Positions 1-7,814 of a DNA stretch of 64,000 nucleotides are shown piece by piece (the stretch's first letter is position 1; each line of letters opens with the position of its first letter). The translations under genes and the position numbers were made by a program. Source of the DNA: an uncultured Pelagibacteraceae bacterium (lineage in GTDB: Bacteria > Pseudomonadota > Alphaproteobacteria > Pelagibacterales > Pelagibacteraceae); NCBI GenBank assembly GCA_902597875.1, contig CACJZK010000001.1, positions 72,001 to 136,000 of the forward strand, given 5' to 3'. The notes under the pieces were generated by a model, which saw nothing but the letters and a program-made list of their open reading frames with translations, was not told the DNA's origin and ran no database searches.

Positions 1-527
1 GTTTTACTTGCTATTTTTATATTATTTATGACAGTAGTGGAGATACCCAACAAACAACCTGAACCTATTTTTACATTTCCAGCAATATTACTTCCATGAC
101 CTACTGTAGTAAATTTTTCTATTTTACAATCATGATTTATAATTGTGTTTACTCCAATAAAAACATTTTTACCTATCTTTACATTAGGACCTATATTACT
201 CCCACTTAAAATTATGGTATTTTGTCCCAATCTGACATTAGATTGTAAATTAACACTCTTATCAATAATTGGATCAATATCTTTAAATTTTAATTTTTTT
301 TTTAAGTAATTATATTTTTTTTCAAGTAAAAAAGGATTTGAAATACAAATAATTAATTTATCAATTTTCGGATTAAATTTTTTAAAAAATTTATCTTTAT
401 CGATAAAATTTTTTATTTTAGATTTTTTTTTATCATCAGTAACTAGTATCTTTATTTTTGAAGATTTTTTTCTTAATACATCAGAAACTAAAGAAGATCT
501 TGACCCAGCGCCATAAAGATAAATCAT
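1..527 (-). CDS. NeuD-like sugar O-/N-acyltransferase (partial; 3' end lies beyond the window)
   Basis: Reading leftwards from an ATG at 527 the frame stays open to the window edge (about 175 codons). It begins MIYLYGAGSRSSLVSDVLRK, a Rossmann-like start typical of the NeuD/PglD/LegH family. The part near the edge has left-handed beta-helix character (G-x-L-L-G-I-S-T-T-V-I). Family members transfer an acetyl group to an amino- or hydroxy-sugar during sialic, legionaminic or bacillosamine synthesis. The start lies 4 bases after the neuB stop, so it is the last visible gene of the minus-strand operon. Whether it acetylates an amine on the nucleotide sugar (LegH role) or a hydroxyl on the finished sugar cannot be told from a fragment. 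Confidence 0.8.
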   Translation of the reverse strand, partial: MIYLYGAGSRSSLVSDVLRKKSSKIKILVTDDKKKSKIKNFIDKDKFFKKFNPKIDKLIICISNPFLLEKKYNYLKKKLKFKDIDPIIDKSVNLQSNVRLGQNTIILSGSNIGPNVKIGKNVFIGVNTIINHDCKIEKFTTVGHGSNIAGNVKIGSGCLLGISTTVINNIKIASK

Positions 528-531
528 AATT

Positions 532-1518
532 TTAATATAAGTGTTTTTTTTCTACTGCTCTTAAAGCTTTAACTTGTTTTTTTAATTTTTTGTTTAATAT
601 TAATTGGTATTTTTCAGCAGGTATACTTTTAGCCAAAGGTCGTAAAAATTTAATATTTTTTTCTTTTATAACATCGCCTGCCTGTAAATCTTTACTATAG
701 TATATCCCTTTTCTTGCTAATTTTTTTAGTTCATTCTCTTTTTTTGATGGCTTTAGAACAATCTTGCTTTTTGATTTATCAGCAATTTTAATATATTGAA
801 TCATCTTACTAAGTTCTCGAGGATTAAGTGATATTTTATGATCTCCTATTTTTTGAAACTTATTGAAAGTAAAATGCTTTTCAATTATATGTGCCCCACA
901 TGCAACAGCTAATGCTGGAGTGACGACACTAGTTGTATGATCTGAGAAACCAATTTTTTTTCTTAAAATTTTCTTTAAATAATTTATTTTATTAAGATTT
1001 GGAATATTAGTTGGGTATTCAGAAACGCAATGTAAAACCTCAACTTTACAATTTTTTAGTACTTTTATAGCAGTTTTTATTTCAGCTAAGGATGACATTC
1101 CAGTAGATAATATTGTTTTAATCTTAAATTTATTTACTAATTTTAATAATGGTAAATTAGTAATTTCGCCTGAGGGAATTTTTACTAAATTTATATTTAG
1201 TTTTTTTATAAGACTAAGACTTTTAATATCAAATACGGAAAAAAATATTTTAATTTTTTTTTTTTTTGCAAATATTACTATCTTATTCCAATCTTTTCTT
1301 GAAAATTCCAACTTTTTAAATCTTTTATAAATTTTTTTGAAATTAATTTTTTTATTTTTAAAATTCTTATTAATAAATTGTTCAGTATCAAATATTTGAA
1401 ATTTGACAAAATCAGCATTAGAGTGTTTAGCAATATTTATTAATTTAAGGGCGTTACTTACCTTCCCGTTATGATTTATCCCTGCTTCAGCTATAACTAA
1501 GGTTTTTGTATTAATCAT
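532..1518 (-). CDS. neuB: N-acetylneuraminate synthase family protein (NeuB/LegI/PseI-like), copy 1
   Basis: 328 residues. The family condenses phosphoenolpyruvate with a six-carbon N-acyl amino sugar to make a nine-carbon nonulosonic acid in the cytoplasm. The N-terminal TIM barrel shows the signatures IAEAGINHNG (9-18) and VKFQ (38-41), then PSGEI, STGMSS, HCVSEYPT, GFSDHT and EKHFT. From about residue 268 there is a C-terminal antifreeze-like SAF domain (ARKGIYYSKDLQAGDVI). The start overlaps the end of the upstream aminotransferase by 8 bases. Neighbours supply the earlier steps: NeuC-like epimerase, aminotransferase and NeuD-like acyltransferase. The exact sugar (neuraminic, legionaminic or other) cannot be assigned. 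A second paralogue lies at 18327-19367. Confidence 0.92.
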   Translation of the reverse strand: MINTKTLVIAEAGINHNGKVSNALKLINIAKHSNADFVKFQIFDTEQFINKNFKNKKINFKKIYKRFKKLEFSRKDWNKIVIFAKKKKIKIFFSVFDIKSLSLIKKLNINLVKIPSGEITNLPLLKLVNKFKIKTILSTGMSSLAEIKTAIKVLKNCKVEVLHCVSEYPTNIPNLNKINYLKKILRKKIGFSDHTTSVVTPALAVACGAHIIEKHFTFNKFQKIGDHKISLNPRELSKMIQYIKIADKSKSKIVLKPSKKENELKKLARKGIYYSKDLQAGDVIKEKNIKFLRPLAKSIPAEKYQLILNKKLKKQVKALRAVEKKHLY

Positions 1519-2632
1519 ATAAATTTGCCACAGTATTAATAATATAATTCAATTGATTTTTGTTTAATTTGTGATGATTAGGCAATCCAAATATTCGACC
1601 AGCAATTTTTTCTGAATTCTTTAAATAAAGTTTTTTATAATTTTGAGATGATTTTATCTTGAGGTTTTGTATTACTCTCTGTTTATAAAGAGGAAATTTG
1701 TATCTTGTTCTTATTTCGATATTCTTTTTTTTAAGTTTTTTAATCACGTCATCTATGCTAATTTTCGAATTAATTATTCTTAGGGGGCACCAGAAATAGG
1801 TATGAAAAATACTTTTATCTATCTTTTGAACTTCAAACCACTTGCTTTTTCGTTTTTCTAGCTCTTTTAATAAATATAGGGAATTTTTTCTTCTTATAGA
1901 ATTAAATTTATCTAATTTTTTTAATTGCTCTAAACCCATGGCTGCAGCCAATTCATTCATTCTGTAATTGTATCCTAAAGTTACGTGATCATTTCGACTT
2001 ACTAATCCGTGATTTCTAAAAATTTTGGATTTTTCAGTAAGTTTCTTTTTATTTGAACATAAAATTCCCCCTTCTCCAGTAGTCATGTGTTTAGTAGCAT
2101 AAAATGAAAAACAAGAAATATCTCCAAAACTTCCAACTTTTTTATTTTTATATTTTGTTCCATGAGCTTGCGCGCAGTCTTCAATTACAGAAATTTTTTT
2201 TTGTTTTGCAATTTTAACAATCTCATCTATCTTGCAGGCATTTCCTGCAAAGTGAACCGGGATTACAGCTTTAGTATTTCTAGTAATTTTTTTTTTAAAA
2301 TCTTCAATATTCAAACAATAATCATCAAGATTTACATCGCAGAAAATTGGAGTACATCCTTGATGTAGCACAGCTGTAGCAGTGCTCATAAACGAAATAG
2401 AAGGAATAATCACTTCATCATTTTTTTTAAGATTTAAGGAATTCATAGCCGCATGAAGAGATGCAGTACCACTATTGAAAGCCGCTGCTGATTTAAGACC
2501 TATATATTTAGAAAAATTTTCTTCGAACTTTTTAACTAATTTTCCAGAAACAAATTTTCCAGAAAACACAATTTTTTTAATTGATTTGTACTCTTCTTTA
2601 CCAGTATATGGGATTGCTACTTTAATTTTCAT
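1511..2632 (-). CDS. DegT/DnrJ/EryC1/StrS-family sugar aminotransferase, copy 1
   Basis: 373 residues, full length for the PLP-dependent sugar aminotransferase family, which converts a keto-sugar nucleotide to an amino sugar. Visible motifs are NSGTASLHAA (53-62), IEDCAQAHG (150-158, with the cofactor-ring Asp152) and SFYATKHMTTGEGG (176-189), where Lys181 is the expected Schiff-base lysine. The ATG is one base after the stop of the SQD1-like gene, and its tail overlaps neuB. Position between a sugar epimerase/dehydratase-type enzyme and NeuB suggests C4 amination as in LegC/PseC, although the specificity is an inference. Confidence 0.9.
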   Translation of the reverse strand: MKIKVAIPYTGKEEYKSIKKIVFSGKFVSGKLVKKFEENFSKYIGLKSAAAFNSGTASLHAAMNSLNLKKNDEVIIPSISFMSTATAVLHQGCTPIFCDVNLDDYCLNIEDFKKKITRNTKAVIPVHFAGNACKIDEIVKIAKQKKISVIEDCAQAHGTKYKNKKVGSFGDISCFSFYATKHMTTGEGGILCSNKKKLTEKSKIFRNHGLVSRNDHVTLGYNYRMNELAAAMGLEQLKKLDKFNSIRRKNSLYLLKELEKRKSKWFEVQKIDKSIFHTYFWCPLRIINSKISIDDVIKKLKKKNIEIRTRYKFPLYKQRVIQNLKIKSSQNYKKLYLKNSEKIAGRIFGLPNHHKLNKNQLNYIINTVANLYD

Positions 2633-3766
2633 TTATTTTCCAAATTTAGTTTTGAATTTAGCTTTATTTACCTTTAGCAAACTGATTGTTTTAAAAATTG
2701 TATCTCTAAGAGGTTCAGCCTTAGATTTTAATATTTTAGTAAAGTTTTTATTCTCCATTCTCATTTTGTGAGTTTCATTTTCTATTCTTGGGTTCTTAAT
2801 ATTTTTAAATTTCACATTTTTAGAAACTAGCTTGCTTTTTAGTATTAATTTTGAGATTTCTTTTATGCTTACCATGTGAGTATATTGGTTATAAACTTCA
2901 AATTTTTTTGCATTTTTTAAATTTATAAAATTTACCAAAGACTTGACACAATCATTTAGAGATATGAATGGTTTTTTTTGTAACCCTTTTCCATATATTG
3001 TTAGGTCTTGTTTTTTTAAAGCCATAGAAATAAACCTATTCACTACAACTCCAAAATAATAGTCATAGTCAAAACGAGTATTGTAATTTAATTTATCAGA
3101 CGCATCATAGGCATCGTAATTTAAACCTATCACTATTGCAGTTCTAAAATCATGATATTGAGTTTTAAAAACTCTATTAGATAAAAATAAGTTATTTACA
3201 TCATTGCATTTACTCATGTGATACCAACTACCTGCCATGAATCCAAAAGGGTATTTTTCTCTTCCTTTTTTTAGAAAACCCTCTGGAATTTTAATTTTTG
3301 GAAATCCGTACACGCCTGTTGTAGTAGTGTGCACCAACTTACATTTTTTACTTAAGTTATTATTATTTATTGACCAAATGAAATTTCTTAATATTTGATT
3401 ATTATTATTTTGGGTAAAATTTGTTTCATTAATTCCAAGGAAAGAGTAAGGAGCAGATGGTTGAGCAGCTAAGTTAATAATGTAATCAAATTTATATTTT
3501 TTAACCAAGTTATTAATTTTTTTATAATCGGAAGCATCTAATTTTTGCATTGAAACATTTTTATTTAATTTTTTTAAAAATTTTTTTCTTTCGTCAAAAG
3601 AGGAAATTTTGACAGCAGAATGAGCTCTAACTTTACCAACCAATCTTCTTCTCAATAAATTATCTATACCTACGATTTTAACTTTTTTATGGTTATATTT
3701 TTTTGCTAAAGTTATAATTAATGGCCAGCCAACGTAACCATCTGATCCTGTTATTAAAATTTTCAT
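2633..3766 (-). CDS. NAD-dependent epimerase/dehydratase resembling UDP-sulfoquinovose synthase (SQD1-like)
   Basis: 377-residue extended short-chain dehydrogenase. The Rossmann motif is GSDGYVGW (7-14). Catalytic residues are a Thr in HTTTTGVYG (146-154) and the YxxxK pair Tyr182/Lys186 in WYHMSK. Several stretches recall plant and cyanobacterial SQD1 rather than a generic 4,6-dehydratase: DGYVGW, DNLLRRR, QPSAPYS, YHMSK, TIYGKG and VYNQYT. SQD1 makes UDP-sulfoquinovose from UDP-glucose and sulfite through a 4-keto-5,6-ene intermediate. Here it sits between the NeuC-like and aminotransferase genes, where a LegB-type 4,6-dehydratase would be expected. It may therefore be a repurposed dehydratase or may make a sulfonated sugar. 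Membership of the subfamily is fairly sure; the reaction is not. Confidence 0.78.
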   Translation of the reverse strand: MKILITGSDGYVGWPLIITLAKKYNHKKVKIVGIDNLLRRRLVGKVRAHSAVKISSFDERKKFLKKLNKNVSMQKLDASDYKKINNLVKKYKFDYIINLAAQPSAPYSFLGINETNFTQNNNNQILRNFIWSINNNNLSKKCKLVHTTTTGVYGFPKIKIPEGFLKKGREKYPFGFMAGSWYHMSKCNDVNNLFLSNRVFKTQYHDFRTAIVIGLNYDAYDASDKLNYNTRFDYDYYFGVVVNRFISMALKKQDLTIYGKGLQKKPFISLNDCVKSLVNFINLKNAKKFEVYNQYTHMVSIKEISKLILKSKLVSKNVKFKNIKNPRIENETHKMRMENKNFTKILKSKAEPLRDTIFKTISLLKVNKAKFKTKFGK

Positions 3767-3768
3767 AT

Positions 3769-4923
3769 TTAATTTAATTTAAGTAGTTGTTTAAAGTTAT
3801 CTTTTTTCTTAAAATTAAGTTTTTTAAATATTTTAATGATTTTATTTATTCCATTAGATTTGTAGTAAAAAGATTTACTGTTTGAAAAAACATATTTTTT
3901 ATTTAAAATTTGTTTTATTTTTCTTTCTATATTATTTACATTAAAATCACTATTTAAAATATTAACTGTTTGAAATCTATTTTTTTGTCTATCGCCAATA
4001 TTTAAAGCTGGAGTTTTAAAGAAATGGGACTCTAAAATACCTGCACTCGAATTACCAATTATAATATCTGCATTGTCAAATAAGCTATAAAAGTCTTCAA
4101 ATTTTATATCTTTGAAAACTTTATTAAGATAATTTTTTTTAAGTTTTTTAATCTCATCAATTATAATTTTAGATCCAGGATCTGAACATGGATAAACAAA
4201 TATTTTGTTTTCTTTAAAGTTTCTCAGAGCTCTTAAAGTGCATTTAATTTGTTTTCTAGTGTCTTTTAAATTCCAAGTTTCCGGATGTTGAATAATTAAA
4301 AATAATTTCTTTTTATGGTCTAGCTTATATTTTTCAAAAATTGATTTTTTATCTAATATGTTTTTTTTATTAATAGAATGAAGAGAAGATAATCCCACAT
4401 TAAAAATATTTTTTGGGTCTATTTTGAATTTAAGTAAATTATTTTTGCTTCTCTGATTTGAAACAAAATGAAAATTTGAAATCATTGACAATGAGTGTCG
4501 AGTAGGTTCATCTGTACAACCCTGGGTAATATCACCTCCATAAAAATGGGCTATAGGAATATTTAGAATCAAGGATGGAGTAGCAATAGAAAATAACTCA
4601 GATCTGTCACCTAGAATTATTAGTAAATCAGGTTTTATTTTTCTTAAAATATCAATATTCTTTTTCATTCCATCACTCAATGAGTATGCTCTTTCAATTT
4701 TTGATGCTTTATAATTTTTTTTTATTGTTTTAGTTTTATAAATTTTAGTTTTCAAATTATTATAATTTTTATGAGTACTGCCAAACTGTTCGGATAGATG
4801 CATATCAGATAATAATAAATGAACGTCAAAATATTTAAGTCTCTTTAGTTTCTTAATAATAGGAATAAAATGATTAATACCGCCTCTTTTTCCTGAAAAA
4901 AAAAGCAATTTTAGTTTTTTCAT
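3769..4923 (-). CDS. neuC: UDP-N-acetylglucosamine 2-epimerase, hydrolysing type (NeuC/LegG-like)
   Basis: 384 residues, two-domain GT-B fold. Recognisable motifs are ILGDRSE (103-109), the GGDITQG segment with following DE and TRH (129-143), and NSSAGILE near residue 290, all characteristic of the hydrolysing epimerases that release a free ManNAc-type sugar plus UDP. It is the first gene of the minus-strand nonulosonate operon and is transcribed away from the MarR/NusG-like genes. The following gene ends the intergenic space with only 2 bases between the two. No strong Shine-Dalgarno sequence was found beyond a GGGTGG just upstream. The stereochemistry of its substrate is unknown. Confidence 0.9.
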   Translation of the reverse strand: MKKLKLLFFSGKRGGINHFIPIIKKLKRLKYFDVHLLLSDMHLSEQFGSTHKNYNNLKTKIYKTKTIKKNYKASKIERAYSLSDGMKKNIDILRKIKPDLLIILGDRSELFSIATPSLILNIPIAHFYGGDITQGCTDEPTRHSLSMISNFHFVSNQRSKNNLLKFKIDPKNIFNVGLSSLHSINKKNILDKKSIFEKYKLDHKKKLFLIIQHPETWNLKDTRKQIKCTLRALRNFKENKIFVYPCSDPGSKIIIDEIKKLKKNYLNKVFKDIKFEDFYSLFDNADIIIGNSSAGILESHFFKTPALNIGDRQKNRFQTVNILNSDFNVNNIERKIKQILNKKYVFSNSKSFYYKSNGINKIIKIFKKLNFKKKDNFKQLLKLN

Positions 4924-4999
4924 AAACCACCCAAATTATTATTAAAATTTTTAAACATATATTATTTAATTGGCTCACTTAAATTGATGTAAATTTTAC

Positions 5000-5028
5000 T
5001 TTACTGTTCAATTTTTGAACGCTATAAT
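5000..5028 (+). promoter_or_regulatory. Predicted sigma-70 promoter of the marR-nusG-like glycan operon
   Basis: A perfect -10 box TATAAT lies at 5023-5028 and a -35-like TTTACT at 5000-5005, separated by exactly 17 bp. The predicted start site near 5035 leaves a leader of only about 12 nt before the ATG at 5048, with no Shine-Dalgarno sequence. The 15-bp operator at 5006-5020 fills the spacer. Confidence 0.7.
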
Positions 5029-5043
5029 GTTCAATTATTGAAC
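5006..5043. promoter_or_regulatory. Tandem palindromic operators flanking the -10 box (likely sites for the adjacent MarR-type regulator)
   Basis: Two 15-bp inverted repeats, GTTCAATTTTTGAAC at 5006-5020 and GTTCAATTATTGAAC at 5029-5043, share 6- to 7-bp arms, and their centres are 23 bp apart. One fills the -35/-10 spacer and the other covers the predicted transcription start, a geometry expected for repression. The winged-helix gene starting at 5048 is the obvious candidate repressor, giving autoregulation. The sites also lie upstream of the divergent neuC operon and could control both directions. Confidence 0.72.
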
Positions 5044-5047
5044 AGTT

Positions 5048-5356
5048 ATGAAAAATAGTCAAGATCATTTTAATGTTTTGAGAAAAATAAACAAGAAACC
5101 GAATTCTTCACAAAGAGAAATTGCTGAAGAACTTGGTTTTAGTTTAGGAAAACTAAATTACTGCTTAAAATCTCTTCAAAAAAAAGGTCTTATTAAACTA
5201 CAAAATTTCCAAAAGAAAAAAAATAAAATTTCCTATTTGCGTTATGTAATAACACCAAAAGGTTTAGCAGAAAGAACAAGACTTACTATTAATTTCATGG
5301 ATAGAAAAATGAAAGAATATGATGAATTAAAGAAAGAATTGGAGAAAAAAAATTAA
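5048..5356 (+). CDS. MarR-family EPS-associated winged-helix transcriptional regulator
   Basis: 102 residues. The pattern is a compact winged helix: SSQREIAEELGFSLGKLNYCLKSLQ is the helix-turn-helix (about 19-43), KKGLIKLQNF leads into the wing, and YLRYVITPKGLAERTRL is the second wing strand. The last 25 residues are a charged helix (MDRKMKEYDELKKELEKK) suited to dimerisation. It resembles the short MarR proteins associated with exopolysaccharide loci. It is followed without a gap by the NusG-like gene and preceded by two palindromes overlapping its own promoter, so negative autoregulation is likely. The ligand or signal is unknown. Confidence 0.85.
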   Translation: MKNSQDHFNVLRKINKKPNSSQREIAEELGFSLGKLNYCLKSLQKKGLIKLQNFQKKKNKISYLRYVITPKGLAERTRLTINFMDRKMKEYDELKKELEKKN

Positions 5357-5854
5357 ATGTGGACAGTAATTAAGTTTGATAAAAAAAAATTTCATTTATT
5401 AAAAGAAGATCTTAAAAAAAAATTAGGAAATGAACACGTATTATATCGACCAAAAATTATTAGACAGGTATATAAAAAAAATAAACTAATAAATAGAGAA
5501 GCCTATATATTAGGAGATTATTTATTTTGTTTTCACAAAAATTTTGAAAAAGAAGATGTCATAAAGCAACTTAAGTTTCTTAGAGGTTTAAAATATTTTT
5601 TAAGTGGGTTCAAAGAATTTCAAATAGATTTGAAAAACTTTATAAATAAATGCAAAGAACTAGAAAACGAAAAAGGATTTATCACTGGAAATCTCTTTGA
5701 AATTAACGAACACTCAAACTATAAATTTTACTCAGGACCTTTTGTAGAAAAAATTTTTAAAATTGTAAATTTTAATAATAATAATTTAAATATCTTAATA
5801 GGAAATATTAAAACTAGAATTAATAAAAAAGATTTTTTATTTAAACCTATTTAA
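5357..5854 (+). CDS. NusG/RfaH-like transcription antitermination factor of the glycan locus
   Basis: 165 residues. It starts MWTVIKF, as NusG-type NGN domains do, and contains LGDYLFCFH (about 52-60), the usual end-of-NGN beta strand. A C-terminal KOW-like segment follows (FYSGPFVEKIFKIV with downstream ILIGN). The start codon follows the regulator's stop directly. Specialised NusG paralogues such as RfaH, LoaP and UpxY load onto RNA polymerase at a leader element and carry it through long polysaccharide operons. The same job fits here, because about 20 kb of codirectional genes follow. Divergence from housekeeping NusG is high, so the family call rests on motif pattern and context. Confidence 0.78.
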   Translation: MWTVIKFDKKKFHLLKEDLKKKLGNEHVLYRPKIIRQVYKKNKLINREAYILGDYLFCFHKNFEKEDVIKQLKFLRGLKYFLSGFKEFQIDLKNFINKCKELENEKGFITGNLFEINEHSNYKFYSGPFVEKIFKIVNFNNNNLNILIGNIKTRINKKDFLFKPI

Positions 5855-5871
5855 GAATAAGAAAAATGACT

Positions 5872-5916
5872 CTCATAAATGTAAAACTTGCTTTTTGCAA
5901 AGTGCGGAGCTATGAG
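5872..5916 (+). promoter_or_regulatory. Possible structured leader / antiterminator loading element
   Basis: The 57-base gap between the NusG-like gene and the first biosynthetic gene holds a stem-loop (ACTTGC, loop TTTTT, GCAAAGT, with one bulged base). An outer pairing joins CTCAT (5872-5876) to ATGAG (5912-5916), which includes the start codon. The segment GTGCGGAGCT (5902-5911) is GC-rich for this genome and loosely recalls the GCGG-core of the enterobacterial ops element. This is suggestive only. Confidence 0.35.
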
Positions 5917-6862
5917 TAAATTAATTAAAAAAGATATAAACGTTGTTATCATAGGCGCAGGTTATATGGCTGAGGAGTACATCAGAGTTATAAAGTCTTT
6001 TAAAAATTTAAAAACATACGGAATTTATTCTAGAACAAATTCTAAAGCAAAAAATTTATCAAAAAAGTATAAAATTAAAAAAATATTTAATTCTATCAAA
6101 GAGCTTAGAAAAGATAAAAAAATTGATATTCTTATAATTTCAGTAAGTGCAGAAAATAATAACAAAATATGTAAATCATTTCTTGACACAAAATTTTTAA
6201 TTTTGTTAGAAAAACCTATAGGTTTAAATATTAAAGAGGCAACAAAATTAATTAATTTAGTAAAAAAATATAAGTCTAGAGCATTTGTTGCTTTAAACAG
6301 AAGATTTTATGATTCTACATTAGATTTAAAAAACAGAATTAAAAAAAATAAAGGCAATAGAATTATAGAAGTATTTGATTCTCAAAATAAAGATAAATTT
6401 AAAAAGTTAAAAAAAAATAAAAAAGTAATTAACTCTTTAATGTATGCCAATTCAGTACATCTTATCGATTATATGGATGTATTTTGCAGAGGAAAATTGA
6501 AACAAATAATTACTATAAAATCTCACAAAAATAATCCATCTATAGTAACTAGTAAATTAAAATTTAGTAGTGGAGATATCGCTTTTTATCATGCTACATG
6601 GAACAGGCAATCTAGATGGAAAGTAAAGGTATTAATAAACAAAGCAGAGTATGTGCTACAACCTCTGGAAACTCTAAAGTGCTTTAATACTGAAAATAAT
6701 AAACTAATTTTTTCAAAGACATATAAATCTAAACTCAAAGACGGTTTGGTTAACATGATAAATCATTTAAAAAAAGAATTTGAAAGAAAAAAAAATGATC
6801 TAATTAAAATAGATAAACACGCTTCAACAATTAATATTATTAATAAAATTTATGAGAAGTAA
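5912..6862 (+). CDS. Gfo/Idh/MocA-family NAD(P)-dependent sugar oxidoreductase
   Basis: 316 residues from the ATG at 5912. An in-frame TTG at 5888 is possible, but GGAG at 5905-5908 supports the ATG. The N-terminal Rossmann motif is VVIIGAGYMAEEYI, and the family hallmark EKPIG (preceded by ILL) is present, followed by the alpha/beta substrate domain. Members oxidise or reduce hydroxyls of nucleotide sugars or free cyclic polyols. It opens the plus-strand biosynthetic operon and overlaps the next Gfo/Idh gene by 11 bases. Two consecutive members suggest paired oxidation and reduction, or two subunits. Substrate unknown. Confidence 0.82.
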   Translation: MSKLIKKDINVVIIGAGYMAEEYIRVIKSFKNLKTYGIYSRTNSKAKNLSKKYKIKKIFNSIKELRKDKKIDILIISVSAENNNKICKSFLDTKFLILLEKPIGLNIKEATKLINLVKKYKSRAFVALNRRFYDSTLDLKNRIKKNKGNRIIEVFDSQNKDKFKKLKKNKKVINSLMYANSVHLIDYMDVFCRGKLKQIITIKSHKNNPSIVTSKLKFSSGDIAFYHATWNRQSRWKVKVLINKAEYVLQPLETLKCFNTENNKLIFSKTYKSKLKDGLVNMINHLKKEFERKKNDLIKIDKHASTINIINKIYEK

Positions 6863-7811
6863 AAATATTTTAATTATTGGATTAGGAAACATTGGAAAAA
6901 GGTATCTTCAGGGTCTAGAAGGTAGTAAATTCAAGCTTAATTTACATCTTTTGGAGAAAAGAAAACAAACAATTTTGAAACTAAAAAAAGACCTGAGAAA
7001 TAACAGCTTTAAAAAGAGAGTTACAATCTATTCAAGACCTACTCAAGTACAAAAAAAAAATTATTTTTTAGCCATAGTAGCAACAACTGCTGATAGCAGA
7101 GTAAAAATTACAAAATTAATTATGAATAAATTTAAGATCAAATATTGGCTAGTTGAAAAACCTTTAGGACAATCTTTAGAAGACATAAGATTTTTCGAGA
7201 ATTTCAATTTTAAAAATAATTCTTGGATAAATATTCCGAGAAAAAGTTTTAAATATTATAAGTTTATAAAGAAAATTTTGAAAAATAAAAAAATTAAAAA
7301 AATAGAAGCTGTAGGTAATAACTGGGGAGTTTGTTGTAATGGAATACATTTTATAAATTTATTTTCTTGGCTTTTGAACACAAAATTAAAAGCAGTAAAT
7401 TGTAGCAATTTAAGAAAGTGGAAAAAAACTAAAAAAAGAAAGTTTTGGGAAGCTGAAGGAAAAATATTATTAAAGTTTAAAAATAATTGTAATGGATTAT
7501 TAAGTAGCACTTTGATCAATAAAAAAAAGAAGTCTTGTAAATTATTAATTACTACAAACAATAAAAAAATAATTTATGATGAAACAAAGGGAAAAATTTT
7601 CTTAAATGGAAAACTTAAATTTCAAAACAAAAAACTTCCCTTTTTGAGTAGTTATATTTCTTTATTTATTAAAAATATTATTAAAAATAAGCAAGCAGAA
7701 CTTCCACTAATAAGAACAACAATTGATGATCATAATTTATTTATAAAGAGTTTATTAGAAAGTTGGAAAATGTTTAAAAATTCAAAAACAAAATCAGTAC
7801 CAATAACTTAA
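6852..7811 (+). CDS. Second Gfo/Idh/MocA-family oxidoreductase
   Basis: 319 residues with the dinucleotide-binding motif NILIIGLGNIGKRYL at the start and VEKPLGQSLED near residue 102, the family signature. It is only distantly similar to the preceding Gfo/Idh protein, so the pair is not a recent duplication. A very Lys/Asn-rich composition reflects low GC. It probably acts on a sugar nucleotide made by this island. The start overlaps the upstream gene, implying translational coupling. The C-terminal half is poorly conserved and the reaction cannot be assigned. Confidence 0.75.
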   Translation: MRSKNILIIGLGNIGKRYLQGLEGSKFKLNLHLLEKRKQTILKLKKDLRNNSFKKRVTIYSRPTQVQKKNYFLAIVATTADSRVKITKLIMNKFKIKYWLVEKPLGQSLEDIRFFENFNFKNNSWINIPRKSFKYYKFIKKILKNKKIKKIEAVGNNWGVCCNGIHFINLFSWLLNTKLKAVNCSNLRKWKKTKKRKFWEAEGKILLKFKNNCNGLLSSTLINKKKKSCKLLITTNNKKIIYDETKGKIFLNGKLKFQNKKLPFLSSYISLFIKNIIKNKQAELPLIRTTIDDHNLFIKSLLESWKMFKNSKTKSVPIT

Positions 7812-7814
7812 ACA

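Noticed and set aside
5888-5911. TTG start for the first Gfo/Idh gene
   Set aside because: The ATG at 5912 has GGAG just upstream, and the extra residues fall in the leader hairpin.
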